Origin: Planctomycetota bacterium
Lineage (GTDB): Bacteria > Planctomycetota > Planctomycetia > Pirellulales > Pirellulaceae
NCBI GenBank assembly: GCA_029259935.1
Contig: JAJDEH010000416.1
Location: 1 to 12,746, forward strand
Length of the DNA: 12,746 nt
Direction: 5' to 3'
Below, piece after piece: positions 1 through 7,439 of the stretch. Numbering within the stretch: position 1 is the stretch's first letter; each line of letters opens with the position of its first letter. Made by a program: the position numbers and the translations under genes. The notes below the pieces were generated by a model that had not been told where the DNA came from, did no database searches, and was given only the letters and a program-made list of their open reading frames with translations.

Positions 1-205
1 CGCCGTTAAAACGGCGGCAGCATGTAGCCTTGGGCTTCAGCCCATGGATCATGGAAAGCCCCACGCCTAGCCGCTAAAGGGGCGACAGCGGTTCCGTGCT
101 TGTTGCCCCGTTCTTTGTGCTGTCGCCGCTTTCGCGGCTCGGTTCGTCACAACGGGCTATCCGCCGGCTCACACCGGCGGCTAAGTGCTTTCGCCGTTTC
201 ACGGC
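1..205. repeat. Cluster of six short GC-rich palindromes
   Basis: Six small inverted repeats lie in about 205 bases: stems 1-6/11-16 (loop TAAA), 31-36/39-44 (loop TC, extendable to 28-47 with one mismatch), 71-75/87-91, 125-129/134-138 (loop TTTC), 161-167/174-180 (7 bp perfect, loop CTCACA) and 193-197/201-205 (loop TTC). Several share a GCCG(C/T)-TTT/TAAA-(A/G)CGGC core, so they look like degenerate copies of one unit. No open reading frame here has protein-like character. The cluster could be a repetitive intergenic palindrome element or a mosaic of structured RNA. It may continue to the left of the window. Confidence 0.6.
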
Positions 206-249
206 TGCTTTCCCGTTGTGGATCTTTACCGTCATCCCGCCAGAAAAAT

Positions 250-277
250 TGCCCCGCACAAAAAGCCGAGTGGGGCA
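250..277. repeat. Imperfect hairpin, 8-bp stem
   Basis: TGCCCCGC (250-257) pairs with GTGGGGCA (270-277) with one G-T wobble around a 12-base A-rich loop. It lies downstream of the minus-strand acetyltransferase gene, between that gene and the palindrome cluster. It has no T-tract, so a terminator role is not demonstrated. Positions 206-350 otherwise show nothing gene-like. Confidence 0.4.
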
Positions 278-336
278 GGGATCGGCGAAAGCACTGCGGG
301 CCGAGGATCAGCGAATTCACGAAGATGTCATCGCAA

Positions 337-353
337 TGAGCCGTATGGGCTCA
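337..353 (-). terminator. Possible terminator-like hairpin at acetyltransferase stop
   Basis: Read on the minus strand, TGAGCC (353-348) pairs with GGCTCA (342-337) around a five-base loop, and the first three bases are the TGA stop codon of the acetyltransferase gene. The stem is only 6 bp and no run of T follows, so it may be a weak terminator, an mRNA 3' stabiliser or coincidence. Confidence 0.3.
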
Positions 354-1526
354 CTCCGCGGCAGCCGCCACGGGCAGATTAGTGTTTTGGCCAGCCCGAG
401 ACGCGGGGCCCAGCCGAGGAAGCTCTGGTGCCGTGTTCGTTCCGCGTAGACGTCGGACCAGCGGCCAGATGCGCGAATAGGTGCCGACCATCGCCCGGCC
501 CGCCAATCCGCCCGTGCCCGCGACCAGCCGTGACAAGGGCGTTGCCTGGGTACACCACTTGGCCTTGGATTCACATAGCACGCCCATAGTGTCAAACAGA
601 CGGACTTCGCCTTCGGTGAACAACGCCTCAAGTTGCAACCGTCGCAGCAGCCGGCCAGGCCCGTACGATCGAAACTCGGGATCGAAGCTGATCTTGTGTG
701 AGTAACAAGTCTCTTTCGCCAAGTAGCAATACTCGAACGCAATTGGCTGACCGAGGTGTTCCAATAACCAGAGTTCTAGTTGTCCCCAATCGGCCAATTG
801 GCGCGCTTGCCGGAGGAAGAAGTCGAACATGCCGGGCGTCTTCAGAATCGAAGTTCCTTCCTCACCCTTCCAGCCCAGGTCTTCAATCTGGAATGCCTTT
901 CGCAGCAGCTCTTCTAACGATGACCCTTCCAAGTGAGCGTGCCGGACCAGCCGAGTCTCCCCTATCTTGTCGAGTCGCCGGCTTGTGTTTCGTAACGCCT
1001 GCCGATGGTTCTTCGACAAGCTGGCCTGATAGGCGTCCCAGTCTCCGTCGATGTCGACGCGTCCCAGGTAATACTGAAGCTGCGTCGCGGTCCCGTGACC
1101 ACGCTCGTCAAGCAGTTGCTTCATTGTCTGCCACCGCCGGCTTTCGATTTCCACTTCGTCCAACCAAACGATCGGCCAAGGCAACTTCCGCAGGCCGGTG
1201 ATCAGCGAAGTGAGGACCTCGTCCAAGTCTTCGTCCGCGTCGACCAGCAGATCCCCCGCCGAACTCCATGAGTTACAGGGCAGAGTGGCAACCGGCAGCA
1301 CGTTGGCCTTTCGTGTCCCAATCAGCGGCAGGGCGGCAACCAGTTGTCCATCACGCTGCACCGTGACCGCCATGAATTGCTGGCGTGGAGCAAAATGCTC
1401 CAGCCACTGCGCCAGCATTTCGGCTCGCAATGTGGGCAACGAAAGGTCGCTTCGATACCACAGATCGTCCCAATCCCGGCTGACGTCCCGCAGCTCGCGC
1501 GCGGATTGAAGAAGCTGCAATTTCAT
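351..1526 (-). CDS. GNAT/FemAB-like (BioF2/CelD-type) acetyltransferase
   Basis: A 391-residue cytoplasmic protein resembling the Acetyltransf_6 (BioF2-like) branch of the GNAT superfamily, whose members transfer acyl groups and are often linked to polysaccharide or peptidoglycan-type modification. Visible family features are the basic SKNHRQALRNTSRRL stretch (171-185), FQIEDLGWKGEEGTS (212-226), the YGPGRLL helix start (288-294) with the following leucine-rich helix, and FDTMGVLCESKAKW (311-324), corresponding to the usual 'FD.g.g...yK..w' segment near the acetyl-CoA site. The C-terminal 35 residues are Pro/Ala-rich and probably disordered. No signal peptide or membrane segment is seen. The ATG start at 1526 has only a weak TAGG ribosome site six bases upstream. 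It stands alone with no operon partner, so the substrate cannot be inferred. The family is fairly sure; the specific function is not. Confidence 0.8.
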   Translation of the reverse strand: MKLQLLQSARELRDVSRDWDDLWYRSDLSLPTLRAEMLAQWLEHFAPRQQFMAVTVQRDGQLVAALPLIGTRKANVLPVATLPCNSWSSAGDLLVDADEDLDEVLTSLITGLRKLPWPIVWLDEVEIESRRWQTMKQLLDERGHGTATQLQYYLGRVDIDGDWDAYQASLSKNHRQALRNTSRRLDKIGETRLVRHAHLEGSSLEELLRKAFQIEDLGWKGEEGTSILKTPGMFDFFLRQARQLADWGQLELWLLEHLGQPIAFEYCYLAKETCYSHKISFDPEFRSYGPGRLLRRLQLEALFTEGEVRLFDTMGVLCESKAKWCTQATPLSRLVAGTGGLAGRAMVGTYSRIWPLVRRLRGTNTAPELPRLGPASRAGQNTNLPVAAAAE

Positions 1527-1751
1527 AGGGGCCTAGCGATGCAAAAGAAAGCACTTGGGAAGGTCGACAAGCTGCCGAAATTTAGGCCACGCCAGCCGGT
1601 AGTCAAACGCGCCGTTACTAGAACCGATACAATCGGCGTGATCTGGTGGCAAAGGCCAACGGTCACTTCTTGAGATTGCCAATGACGTTTCGTTCCAAGG
1701 TGGGTCGAGCGTTCATGCGTGTTGGCGATTAGTGATCAGCTTTCTCCAGTT

Positions 1752-1772
1752 CTCCCCCTTGCCAAGGGGGAG
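1752..1772. repeat. Perfect 9-bp palindrome in intergenic gap
   Basis: CTCCCCCTT (1752-1760) and AAGGGGGAG (1764-1772) form a perfect 9-bp stem with a GCC loop, followed by TTAGAGGGGGT. It lies between the divergently read start of the acetyltransferase gene and the end of the LRR gene. From memory, very similar elements recur between genes in planctomycete and other environmental genomes. It may be a dispersed repeat or may stop transcription leaving the LRR gene, but the stem is far (about 240 bp) from that stop codon. Confidence 0.6.
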
Positions 1773-1802
1773 TTAGAGGGGGTCGAAAGCGCGACCGGAA
1801 TC

Positions 1803-1823
1803 TTGAATATTGAATATTGAACA
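1803..1823. repeat. Heptamer tandem repeat (TTGAATA)3
   Basis: Three consecutive 7-base units, TTGAATA, TTGAATA and TTGAACA, sit 30 bases after the 9-bp palindrome. A short AT-rich heptamer array next to a GC-rich palindrome suggests a composite intergenic repeat. No gene is supported in 1527-2007; the reading frame starting in this array runs into the antisense of the LRR gene and has no recognisable product. Confidence 0.55.
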
Positions 1824-2007
1824 TGGAAAGGTGAAAGAAGAAAGGAAGCCTGGACGCTCGACGATGGACTATCGATGCAAAGGTGGGACAATCAGGCATT
1901 CGGTCGCTTTCTACCTCACGCGGCCGACATCAGCCTGTCGATGGAGTCGTCACGATCTGCTGATTTCCCGCCGCGTCGAAGGTGTAATTAGTGATACCAC
2001 TGGCGTC

Positions 2008-2994
2008 CTATCTCGGCATCGGCTCTCTTTGAGGCAACGGACATTCGTCCTTCGCTTGCTCAGCGAAAGGATCTCGACCCGTTGCTGGCTCCCCGAAGGG
2101 ATCGACGTCCACGTTTTGCAACTCTTCCTCTTCGTCCGATTTCCAGTGGATCTCAAGAGGATTTAGATTTGGCCGCAACGCCTTGCAACGTGCAACCGTC
2201 GAGTCATCGACTATCCCGTATGCCGAGATTGTTTCAAGGCTTGGAAGTTTCGACAATCGAACAATCCCTCGGTCGGTGATCTGCGTGCCCGTCACGTTAA
2301 TATACGTGAGGTGCTTCAGATTCAGCAACGACGAGATACTCCGGTCGGTAATTCGTGTCCCAAAGAGGCTTAATCGTCGCAGTTGTGGATTAAGAGCGCG
2401 GCAACCGTCATCAGTAATATCTGTCATGGCCAAGTTCATGTGTTCGAGTTTTGGAAGCGCCTGCAAGTGCTTCAGCGCTAAGTCTCCAATGCTAGAATTT
2501 CCCAGATGAACACTCTCAAGTGACTCTAGACTTGCGAGGTGTCTGAACCAAGCGTCCTCGGGCTCCAGGTTACGGATCGACAGGAATCGCAGTTGACGAA
2601 GAGAACCCATTTGAATGAACCAGTCTTTGCTGACATAGGGAGAGTTGTCCAGGTCAAGCGCTTTCACCCCGACTAAGTCGCGAATCCACGGCGCCGGGAA
2701 CTGACGTCGTTGCCACTCCGATCCCAGGTGAACTCGCAAATACTCTCCCGGTCTACGCGGTCGCCAATCGAGGCGTTCATCGCCTGCCGTATGGACAAGC
2801 TTCGCATTCTCCGGAAATCGCTGCCAGTCATAATCTACTGAGACACGACCTCCGCAAGAGAAAAGCATCTCATGCGCCCGTTCATCTCGAGTCCAATGTC
2901 TCCAGGTTCCGAGGCCCACGCCTATGGTCGCTATGAGTAGGCCAATCGAAAACAGAGAGAAACTGCTCTTCGAACGAGTTTTTCGCATTTTCAT
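2008..2994 (-). CDS. Membrane-anchored leucine-rich-repeat protein
   Basis: A 328-residue protein. A basic N-terminus (KMRKTRSK) precedes a hydrophobic segment at about 12-30, which reads as a signal anchor placing the rest outside the cytoplasm. From about 105 to 275 it has roughly 24-residue leucine-rich repeats with recurring patterns such as L..L.L..T.ITD.G...L..LP.L (for example around 187-200, 207-220 and 232-245), typical of planctomycete ITD-type LRR proteins. A segment at 45-100 before the repeats is unassigned. The C-terminus (286-328) is acidic and carries two DPF triplets (DPFGE, DPFAE), probably disordered. Two close ATG codons (residues 1 and 3) are both possible starts, and no clear Shine-Dalgarno sequence precedes either. 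LRR domains normally bind proteins; the ligand is unknown. It stands alone between two long gaps and looks more AT-rich than its neighbours by eye. Confidence 0.8.
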   Translation of the reverse strand: MKMRKTRSKSSFSLFSIGLLIATIGVGLGTWRHWTRDERAHEMLFSCGGRVSVDYDWQRFPENAKLVHTAGDERLDWRPRRPGEYLRVHLGSEWQRRQFPAPWIRDLVGVKALDLDNSPYVSKDWFIQMGSLRQLRFLSIRNLEPEDAWFRHLASLESLESVHLGNSSIGDLALKHLQALPKLEHMNLAMTDITDDGCRALNPQLRRLSLFGTRITDRSISSLLNLKHLTYINVTGTQITDRGIVRLSKLPSLETISAYGIVDDSTVARCKALRPNLNPLEIHWKSDEEEELQNVDVDPFGEPATGRDPFAEQAKDECPLPQREPMPR

Positions 2995-3506
2995 TGAACT
3001 CTGTGCAACGAAATTACGTTCAGTAAACTCGTGACCCGCGTATTCAAGGGCAATTTCCTCGATTTGCGGCAGTTGCCGGCGCAGAGGTCAATAAGACGGT
3101 CCGAGTTCTTTAACAACACAACGCCTCGTTGATAGACCTATTCACAACTTTCGCCAAATTTTTCCCGTCGGCGCCTTTGCTGTCCCTCCAAGTACCATCA
3201 ATAACCACCCCTCGATAATCACGTCAAAATTGAAGTCAGCGGCAACATGTTCTCGCCTAGATTCTCCTTTGGGCTTCATGCTCGCGGTGACTTCAACTAG
3301 AGATTAGCAATCAGGCTGCTGGTTAGGACTCCAAACGAAAAGAGCGAGCATGGCAACACTCGCCACAAAACTCTCCTGCAAACCTGTCTAGATGAATGGA
3401 ATTCGGTCGTCCATCTTTCGATCAAGGCAACAGAACCAATGGCCCGTTGGAAACGACCCAAGCTATACATGACAGATCCTACCTATTCAAAAGGTACGTG
3501 GTGCGA

Positions 3507-3531
3507 GCAGCCTGTTGAAAGAGTCGCATTT
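3507..3531. mobile_element. Possible insertion-sequence end remnant
   Basis: GCAGCCTGTTGAAAGAG resembles the GCAGCCTGTTGAAAAAC-type ends that I recall flanking transposases in several bacterial groups. A 9-base inverted match, CAGGCTGCT, occurs at 3312-3320 and pairs with AGCAGCCTG at 3506-3514, about 185 bases apart. No transposase lies between. A 9-base inverted match is expected by chance at this scale, so this is a weak call based partly on memory. Confidence 0.2.
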
Positions 3532-3584
3532 CGCTCACGGTCGAGCGGTGGCTAACGTCCTTCGGAGTCCCCTCCATTATGGCG

Positions 3585-3598
3585 TCCGCGCCCGCGGA
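3585..3598 (-). terminator. GC-rich hairpin downstream of lgt
   Basis: TCCGCG (3585-3590) pairs perfectly with CGCGGA (3593-3598), with only a two-base loop, 23 bases beyond the lgt stop codon. There is no T-tract after it on the minus strand, so it is a candidate transcript end or mRNA-stabilising hairpin only. Confidence 0.25.
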
Positions 3599-3621
3599 TG
3601 AATATGCAGGCCGGCCATGCG

Positions 3622-5007
3622 TTACGCGGACACAAACGACTGGGTGAGCCCTTGTTCCTTGGGCTGCCGGAAGATGTACCACATTAGTCCCACGCCGAGC
3701 AAAATGACGAATACGCTTAGCCACTGCGAAATCGTCAGCGCCGTGCCGAATTGGCCACGTTCGTCGTCGCGAATCAGCTCCAGCAACGTGCGGGCCACCG
3801 GATAGACCATCAACATGACGGCAAACACCTGTCCATCGCGACGGCGAAATGGATAGAGGAACCAGAGAAAGAGGGCCAATAACCCGGCATTGATGGAACT
3901 GTATATCTGACTTGGATGAACCGGCAGGCCGCGTTCCGGCAACTCGTCAATCGCCCAACTGCGGACCTCGCCCTCGGTGGTCGTGAAGGTGGGGCTGAGC
4001 CCGCTGAACAGTAAGTGAACGTTCTTCGGCGTTGCTTGTTCGACCTCGCCAAAAGAACGAATTCGATCGCCCTCTTGAGGGTGATAGTCCTTCAGCACGG
4101 TATCGCTTTCGAGAAGCTGCTGGTTGACGCCGGTCACGACCGGAGAGCCCTCGGCGGTAGCTCCCACTTGCACGCCGTGCAAAATCCCAACTGCCCGCTG
4201 ACGTTGATAGGGAGGACTGTTTTCTCGTTCTTCCACCGGTTCGTTACGATGCAAATAGGGTTCGGCGTCGCGAGGGAAGGAAATCGCGGCCCAATGGAAC
4301 GGGCTTTCCGGTTGACAGATTCCGCCGTAACAGCAGCCATTCATCAGGCAGCCAATGCGTCCCAGGCACAATCCAACCAGCATCGCCGGTGCCACCACAT
4401 CGCCCACCGCGAGAATGGGCTGCTTCTTAGAACGCAAATAGATCACGGCCGCCGCGACGCCTCCGATCACGGATCCATAAACGACCAGCCCGCCGCTTTG
4501 AATGCTGATAGCGGAAAAGATCGTCTTGGCGAGATTCAACTGGCCATCTTCAACGACTTTGACTTCCGGCCATTTTTGAATGACGTAGAACATCCTCGCT
4601 CCGGCGATGCCGCAAATGCACATCCAAAAAGCCAACGAGAGAATGACGTCCTGGTGCAGCCCCATCCGCCGGGCGCGATAGACAGCGAGACCAACTCCGG
4701 AGACCGCTCCCAGCATCACCATCATTCCATAACCGCGTATGGGCAGCCCAACGGGGTCGCCGGCGGGATCAATGATTTCCAGGTAGGGCACGACGAAGGC
4801 GAGCGCCGCGGCAATAATGCCAAAGATCGGCAGATAGCTGCGCGTGTCCCGATTCCAGCCCTGTCGCGAAATCAGCCAAGCCATCAAGCCGAGTGCAAAA
4901 ACCATCCAGGCAATGAGCAACCAACCAATGTGGATCGAGAATCCCCCAAGGTTGAAAGAAACGATCTCGAAGAACTCGTGGGGAATATAGAAAAAAGTGC
5001 GACGCAT
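3622..5007 (-). CDS. lgt: Prolipoprotein diacylglyceryl transferase with inserted domain
   Basis: Integral membrane enzyme that moves a diacylglyceryl group from phosphatidylglycerol to the lipobox cysteine of prolipoproteins. Starting at ATG 5007 it has 461 residues, against about 290 for the E. coli enzyme. Seen motifs are SGGLVVYGSVIGG (171-183), the signature GRIGCLMNGCCYGG (216-229) with Arg217, HPSQIY (364-369), and Y402...R406, matching essential E. coli Tyr235/Arg239. About seven hydrophobic segments are visible. Between the signature and HPSQ lie about 100 extra residues (roughly 247-351) with PDZ-like patterns (GDRIRSFGEVEQATPKNVH). I chose ATG 5007 because GGA lies eight bases upstream; an in-frame TTG at 5019 would overlap the panC stop but lacks a ribosome site. 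The ATG is four bases after the panC stop, so the two genes are probably co-transcribed and translationally coupled. Confidence 0.93.
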   Translation of the reverse strand: MRRTFFYIPHEFFEIVSFNLGGFSIHIGWLLIAWMVFALGLMAWLISRQGWNRDTRSYLPIFGIIAAALAFVVPYLEIIDPAGDPVGLPIRGYGMMVMLGAVSGVGLAVYRARRMGLHQDVILSLAFWMCICGIAGARMFYVIQKWPEVKVVEDGQLNLAKTIFSAISIQSGGLVVYGSVIGGVAAAVIYLRSKKQPILAVGDVVAPAMLVGLCLGRIGCLMNGCCYGGICQPESPFHWAAISFPRDAEPYLHRNEPVEERENSPPYQRQRAVGILHGVQVGATAEGSPVVTGVNQQLLESDTVLKDYHPQEGDRIRSFGEVEQATPKNVHLLFSGLSPTFTTTEGEVRSWAIDELPERGLPVHPSQIYSSINAGLLALFLWFLYPFRRRDGQVFAVMLMVYPVARTLLELIRDDERGQFGTALTISQWLSVFVILLGVGLMWYIFRQPKEQGLTQSFVSA

Positions 5008-5011
5008 GAAA

Positions 5012-5869
5012 CTATCCAATGAGGCAGTTGTCGATCAATCGGGTTTTCCCTAAGTGGGCCGCCACAAGCGCCCGGACCGGTCCAACGACTTGTGTCACTT
5101 CTTGCAGTGTCTCGGGGTCGGCGAGTGAAACGTAGTCCAGGGCGTCGACGCCGCCATTCAGCAGCACCGCCCGCATTTGCTCGCGGATCAACTCGGCATT
5201 CGTCTCGCCGCTTTGCACCAACTCCGCGGCCTTTTTCAAACACCGCGAAAGCGATAATGCTTGCTCACGTTCGCGGGAACTCAAATAAACGTTTCGAGAA
5301 CTAAGCGCCAATCCGTCCGGCTCGCGGACGATGGGACAAGCCCGCACTTTAATCGGAATGTTTAGTTCGGCCACGATGCGGCGAATCACGAGCAACTGTT
5401 GATAATCCTTCTCGCCAAAGTAGGCGGCGTCCGCCGGCAGGATGTTGAACAGCTTCAATACCACGGTCGCCACTCCGCGAAAGTGATCGGGCCGGCAAGT
5501 TCCCTCCAGTGGCAGGGATATTTTCGGCGGGTCGATGTAGGTTGAAAAATCGCTGGGGTACATCTCGTCTTTGTCCGGCACAAAAACGAGGTCGACGTTC
5601 AGTTCCCGCAGCGCTGCCAAATCGGCTTCCAAAGGTGTCGGATAGCTTGCCAAATCTTCGCGGGGGCCAAACTGGGCCGGATTGACGAAAATCGTGACCG
5701 CCGTAAAGGCACATTCAGCCACTGAACGGCGTACGAGGCTGAGGTGACCTTCATGCAGAGCACCCATCGTCGGTACAACTCCCACAATATTACCGGCGTG
5801 CTTGGCGGCGCACACCGCTTTGTAAGCCTGGTCGCGGGTATTGACGAGTTGTGGCGAATCAGCCCGCAT
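5012..5869 (-). CDS. panC: Pantothenate synthetase (pantoate--beta-alanine ligase)
   Basis: Cytoplasmic enzyme of coenzyme A biosynthesis that joins D-pantoate and beta-alanine using ATP, through a pantoyl-adenylate. The 285 residues match the usual family length. Diagnostic motifs are all present in order: PTMGALHEGH (33-42, the HIGH-type nucleotide site), FVNPAQF (61-67), DHFRGVATVVLKLF (128-141), FGEKDYQQL (151-159, GEKD) and REPDGLALSSRNVYLS (182-197, the KMSKS-like region). The conserved YP at 76-77 follows the ED.A pattern (71-74). The ATG start at 5869 sits at the expected distance before the first motif; I see no obvious Shine-Dalgarno sequence. It is the first gene of a panC-lgt pair and is divergent from the sulfotransferase. 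Nothing suggests loss of function. Confidence 0.97.
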   Translation of the reverse strand: MRADSPQLVNTRDQAYKAVCAAKHAGNIVGVVPTMGALHEGHLSLVRRSVAECAFTAVTIFVNPAQFGPREDLASYPTPLEADLAALRELNVDLVFVPDKDEMYPSDFSTYIDPPKISLPLEGTCRPDHFRGVATVVLKLFNILPADAAYFGEKDYQQLLVIRRIVAELNIPIKVRACPIVREPDGLALSSRNVYLSSREREQALSLSRCLKKAAELVQSGETNAELIREQMRAVLLNGGVDALDYVSLADPETLQEVTQVVGPVRALVAAHLGKTRLIDNCLIG

Positions 5870-6109
5870 GGTCGTCTAATAGTGAAGGAAGTCGGTCGAA
5901 ATTCTCTGGGACAGGGAATTCTACAATTGCGACGTTGTTAGGGCGATACGAACTGGCTTTCTCGCGGCGTATTGACCCCGATTATCACGCCAGCCCGTTT
6001 CCAAGTAGAATGGGGCGATACGCGGCCCTGCCAGAATTCGTACTATTTCGCCGCGGCCTCCCCACACGCCCGCATTTTGCAGATCTTCCGGGCCTAACCG
6101 ACGTCATTC
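5870..6109. promoter_or_regulatory. Divergent intergenic region, panC / sulfotransferase
   Basis: This 240-bp gap must carry the promoters for panC (minus) and the sulfotransferase (plus). GGGCGATACG occurs twice in direct orientation, at 5941-5950 and 6013-6022, 72 bases apart, which could be paired protein-binding sites. I cannot assign convincing -35/-10 boxes, and neither start codon has a strong Shine-Dalgarno sequence. Confidence 0.35.
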
Positions 6110-7261
6110 ATGTCTGTTGTCGAAGAAAAAACACGGGCCACTCAGAAGCAACTGAAACTGAACACGTATCCATTCTGGAGTCCCCGATTCTGGCACGGGA
6201 TGCGGACGCGTGACTTCCTGCGCCTGCTATCGCGAAACGGCTGGCGAATTCACCCGCTTCGTTGGGCCATGGCCTTGATCCTGATGCCGATTACCACCGT
6301 CAACTCGGCTCTGTATCGTTTACAGAGTCTGCTGTACGGTCGGCGGATTCAGGAAACGAAGATCACCCAGCCGCCGATTTTTATCCTAGGACACTGGCGC
6401 AGCGGGACGACTCATCTGCACGAATTGTTGGTTCGCGATCCAGAGATGGCGTTCCCTTCGACTTATGAGTGTTTCGCGCCCTACCACTTTCTTGTTTCAA
6501 GCTGGATCATTCCTCGAATGATGGGGTTCCTGTTGCCCCGCCGACGGCCGATGGACAACATGGCGGCCGGTTTCGACCACCCGCAAGAAGACGAGTTCGC
6601 GTTGTGTGCCATGGGCGCGCCGACCCCGTACTTCAAACTGGCCTTTCCGAATCACGAGCCGCCCTACCAAGAGTTTTTGAACATGAAGGATGTCGACCCG
6701 GCGGATCTAAAAAAGTTTCGCCAGTCGCTCGACTATTTCGTCAAGGCGTTGACGCTCAAAAAGAACAAGCGGCTGGTATTGAAGTCGCCGCCGCACACCG
6801 GGCGAATCGCCTTGCTGGCCGAAATGTTTCCCGATGCGCGGTTCATTCATATCACTCGGAACCCCTTTCCGCTGTTCGCCTCCACGCGCCGCACCTGGCA
6901 GGCTCTCGATACGGCGCAAGGCTTTCAAGTGCCGCATTTCAAGAACTTGGATGAGTATGTCTTCGAGTGCTTGGAACGCATGTACGAAGGCTTCGAACGC
7001 CAACGCGGCCAAGTGGATCCTGCCAGGATTCGCGACATCCGCTACGAAGACTTGGTCGCCGACCCCGTTGGCGAACTGCGGTCGCTTTATGAAGAACTCG
7101 ACCTGGGCGACTTTTCGCTTGTCCTGCCGAGTTTGCAAGAGTATGTCGAACAGCAAAAGAGTTACCAGCCGAACCAGCACCAGCTAGAACCCGAGATCAC
7201 CGCTGAAATCAAACGGCGATGGGCCGGGTACATCGAGAAGTACGGCTACACTGAGTCGTAA
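6110..7261 (+). CDS. Sulfotransferase family protein (Sulfotransfer_3-like)
   Basis: A 383-residue PAPS-dependent sulfotransferase-like protein. The 5'-phosphosulfate loop is seen as GHWRSGTTHLHELL (94-107), the core LVLKSPPHTGRI segment at 222-233, and the 3'-phosphate site as HITRNPFPLFAS (247-258), with Arg250 and Ser258 as the expected phosphate contacts. A later IRYEDLVADP segment is also typical of the family. An N-terminal block, YPFWSPRFWHGM (20-31), is followed by a hydrophobic stretch (about 50-66) that may attach the protein to the membrane. Family members sulfate carbohydrates, lipids or other small acceptors; the acceptor here is not identifiable. The ATG at 6110 keeps the N-terminal block, but lacks a clear ribosome site. 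It is probably transcribed alone, with a 191-bp gap before the next gene. Confidence 0.88.
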   Translation: MSVVEEKTRATQKQLKLNTYPFWSPRFWHGMRTRDFLRLLSRNGWRIHPLRWAMALILMPITTVNSALYRLQSLLYGRRIQETKITQPPIFILGHWRSGTTHLHELLVRDPEMAFPSTYECFAPYHFLVSSWIIPRMMGFLLPRRRPMDNMAAGFDHPQEDEFALCAMGAPTPYFKLAFPNHEPPYQEFLNMKDVDPADLKKFRQSLDYFVKALTLKKNKRLVLKSPPHTGRIALLAEMFPDARFIHITRNPFPLFASTRRTWQALDTAQGFQVPHFKNLDEYVFECLERMYEGFERQRGQVDPARIRDIRYEDLVADPVGELRSLYEELDLGDFSLVLPSLQEYVEQQKSYQPNQHQLEPEITAEIKRRWAGYIEKYGYTES

Positions 7262-7439
7262 AGTTGCGGACGCCCTAAGCTTGTGGGTGCGGGACCAGTC
7301 TTGGGGCAGCTTGTCGCTATCCAGTGAAACAAACTATGCTGAAGCACGGCCAGGCGACTTTGTCTTGGCGCCATTGTGCATTTCCGGCATTCCGTCAGTC
7401 GGGAACGACAAGCATCATGAACCACGGCGGAATCCGGGA

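Larger units (their letters stand above)
2995..3621. other. Intergenic gap, about 630 bp, no gene seen
   Basis: This stretch separates the start of the LRR gene from the end of lgt. No frame in it gives a protein with recognisable motifs. It should contain the LRR promoter, but I cannot place one with confidence. It does hold a small palindrome near the lgt end (3585-3598) and a sequence resembling an insertion-sequence end (3507-3531), listed separately. Confidence 0.5.

Noticed and set aside
96..449. Plus-strand frames in the left-end palindrome region
   Set aside because: They encode Arg/Ser-rich low-quality sequence produced by GC-rich hairpins and run antisense into the acetyltransferase gene.
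1810..2166. 118-codon plus-strand frame starting in the heptamer repeats
   Set aside because: It overlaps the end of the LRR gene in antisense, has an unlikely composition and no ribosome site of note.
4015..5022. 335-codon open frame on the plus strand
   Set aside because: It is antisense to lgt, which has clear catalytic motifs; the product is His/Asn/Arg-rich with no motif.
7366..7380. Sigma-54-like promoter TGGCGCCATTGTGCA
   Set aside because: The GG-to-GC spacing is one base short of the strict sigma-54 requirement.
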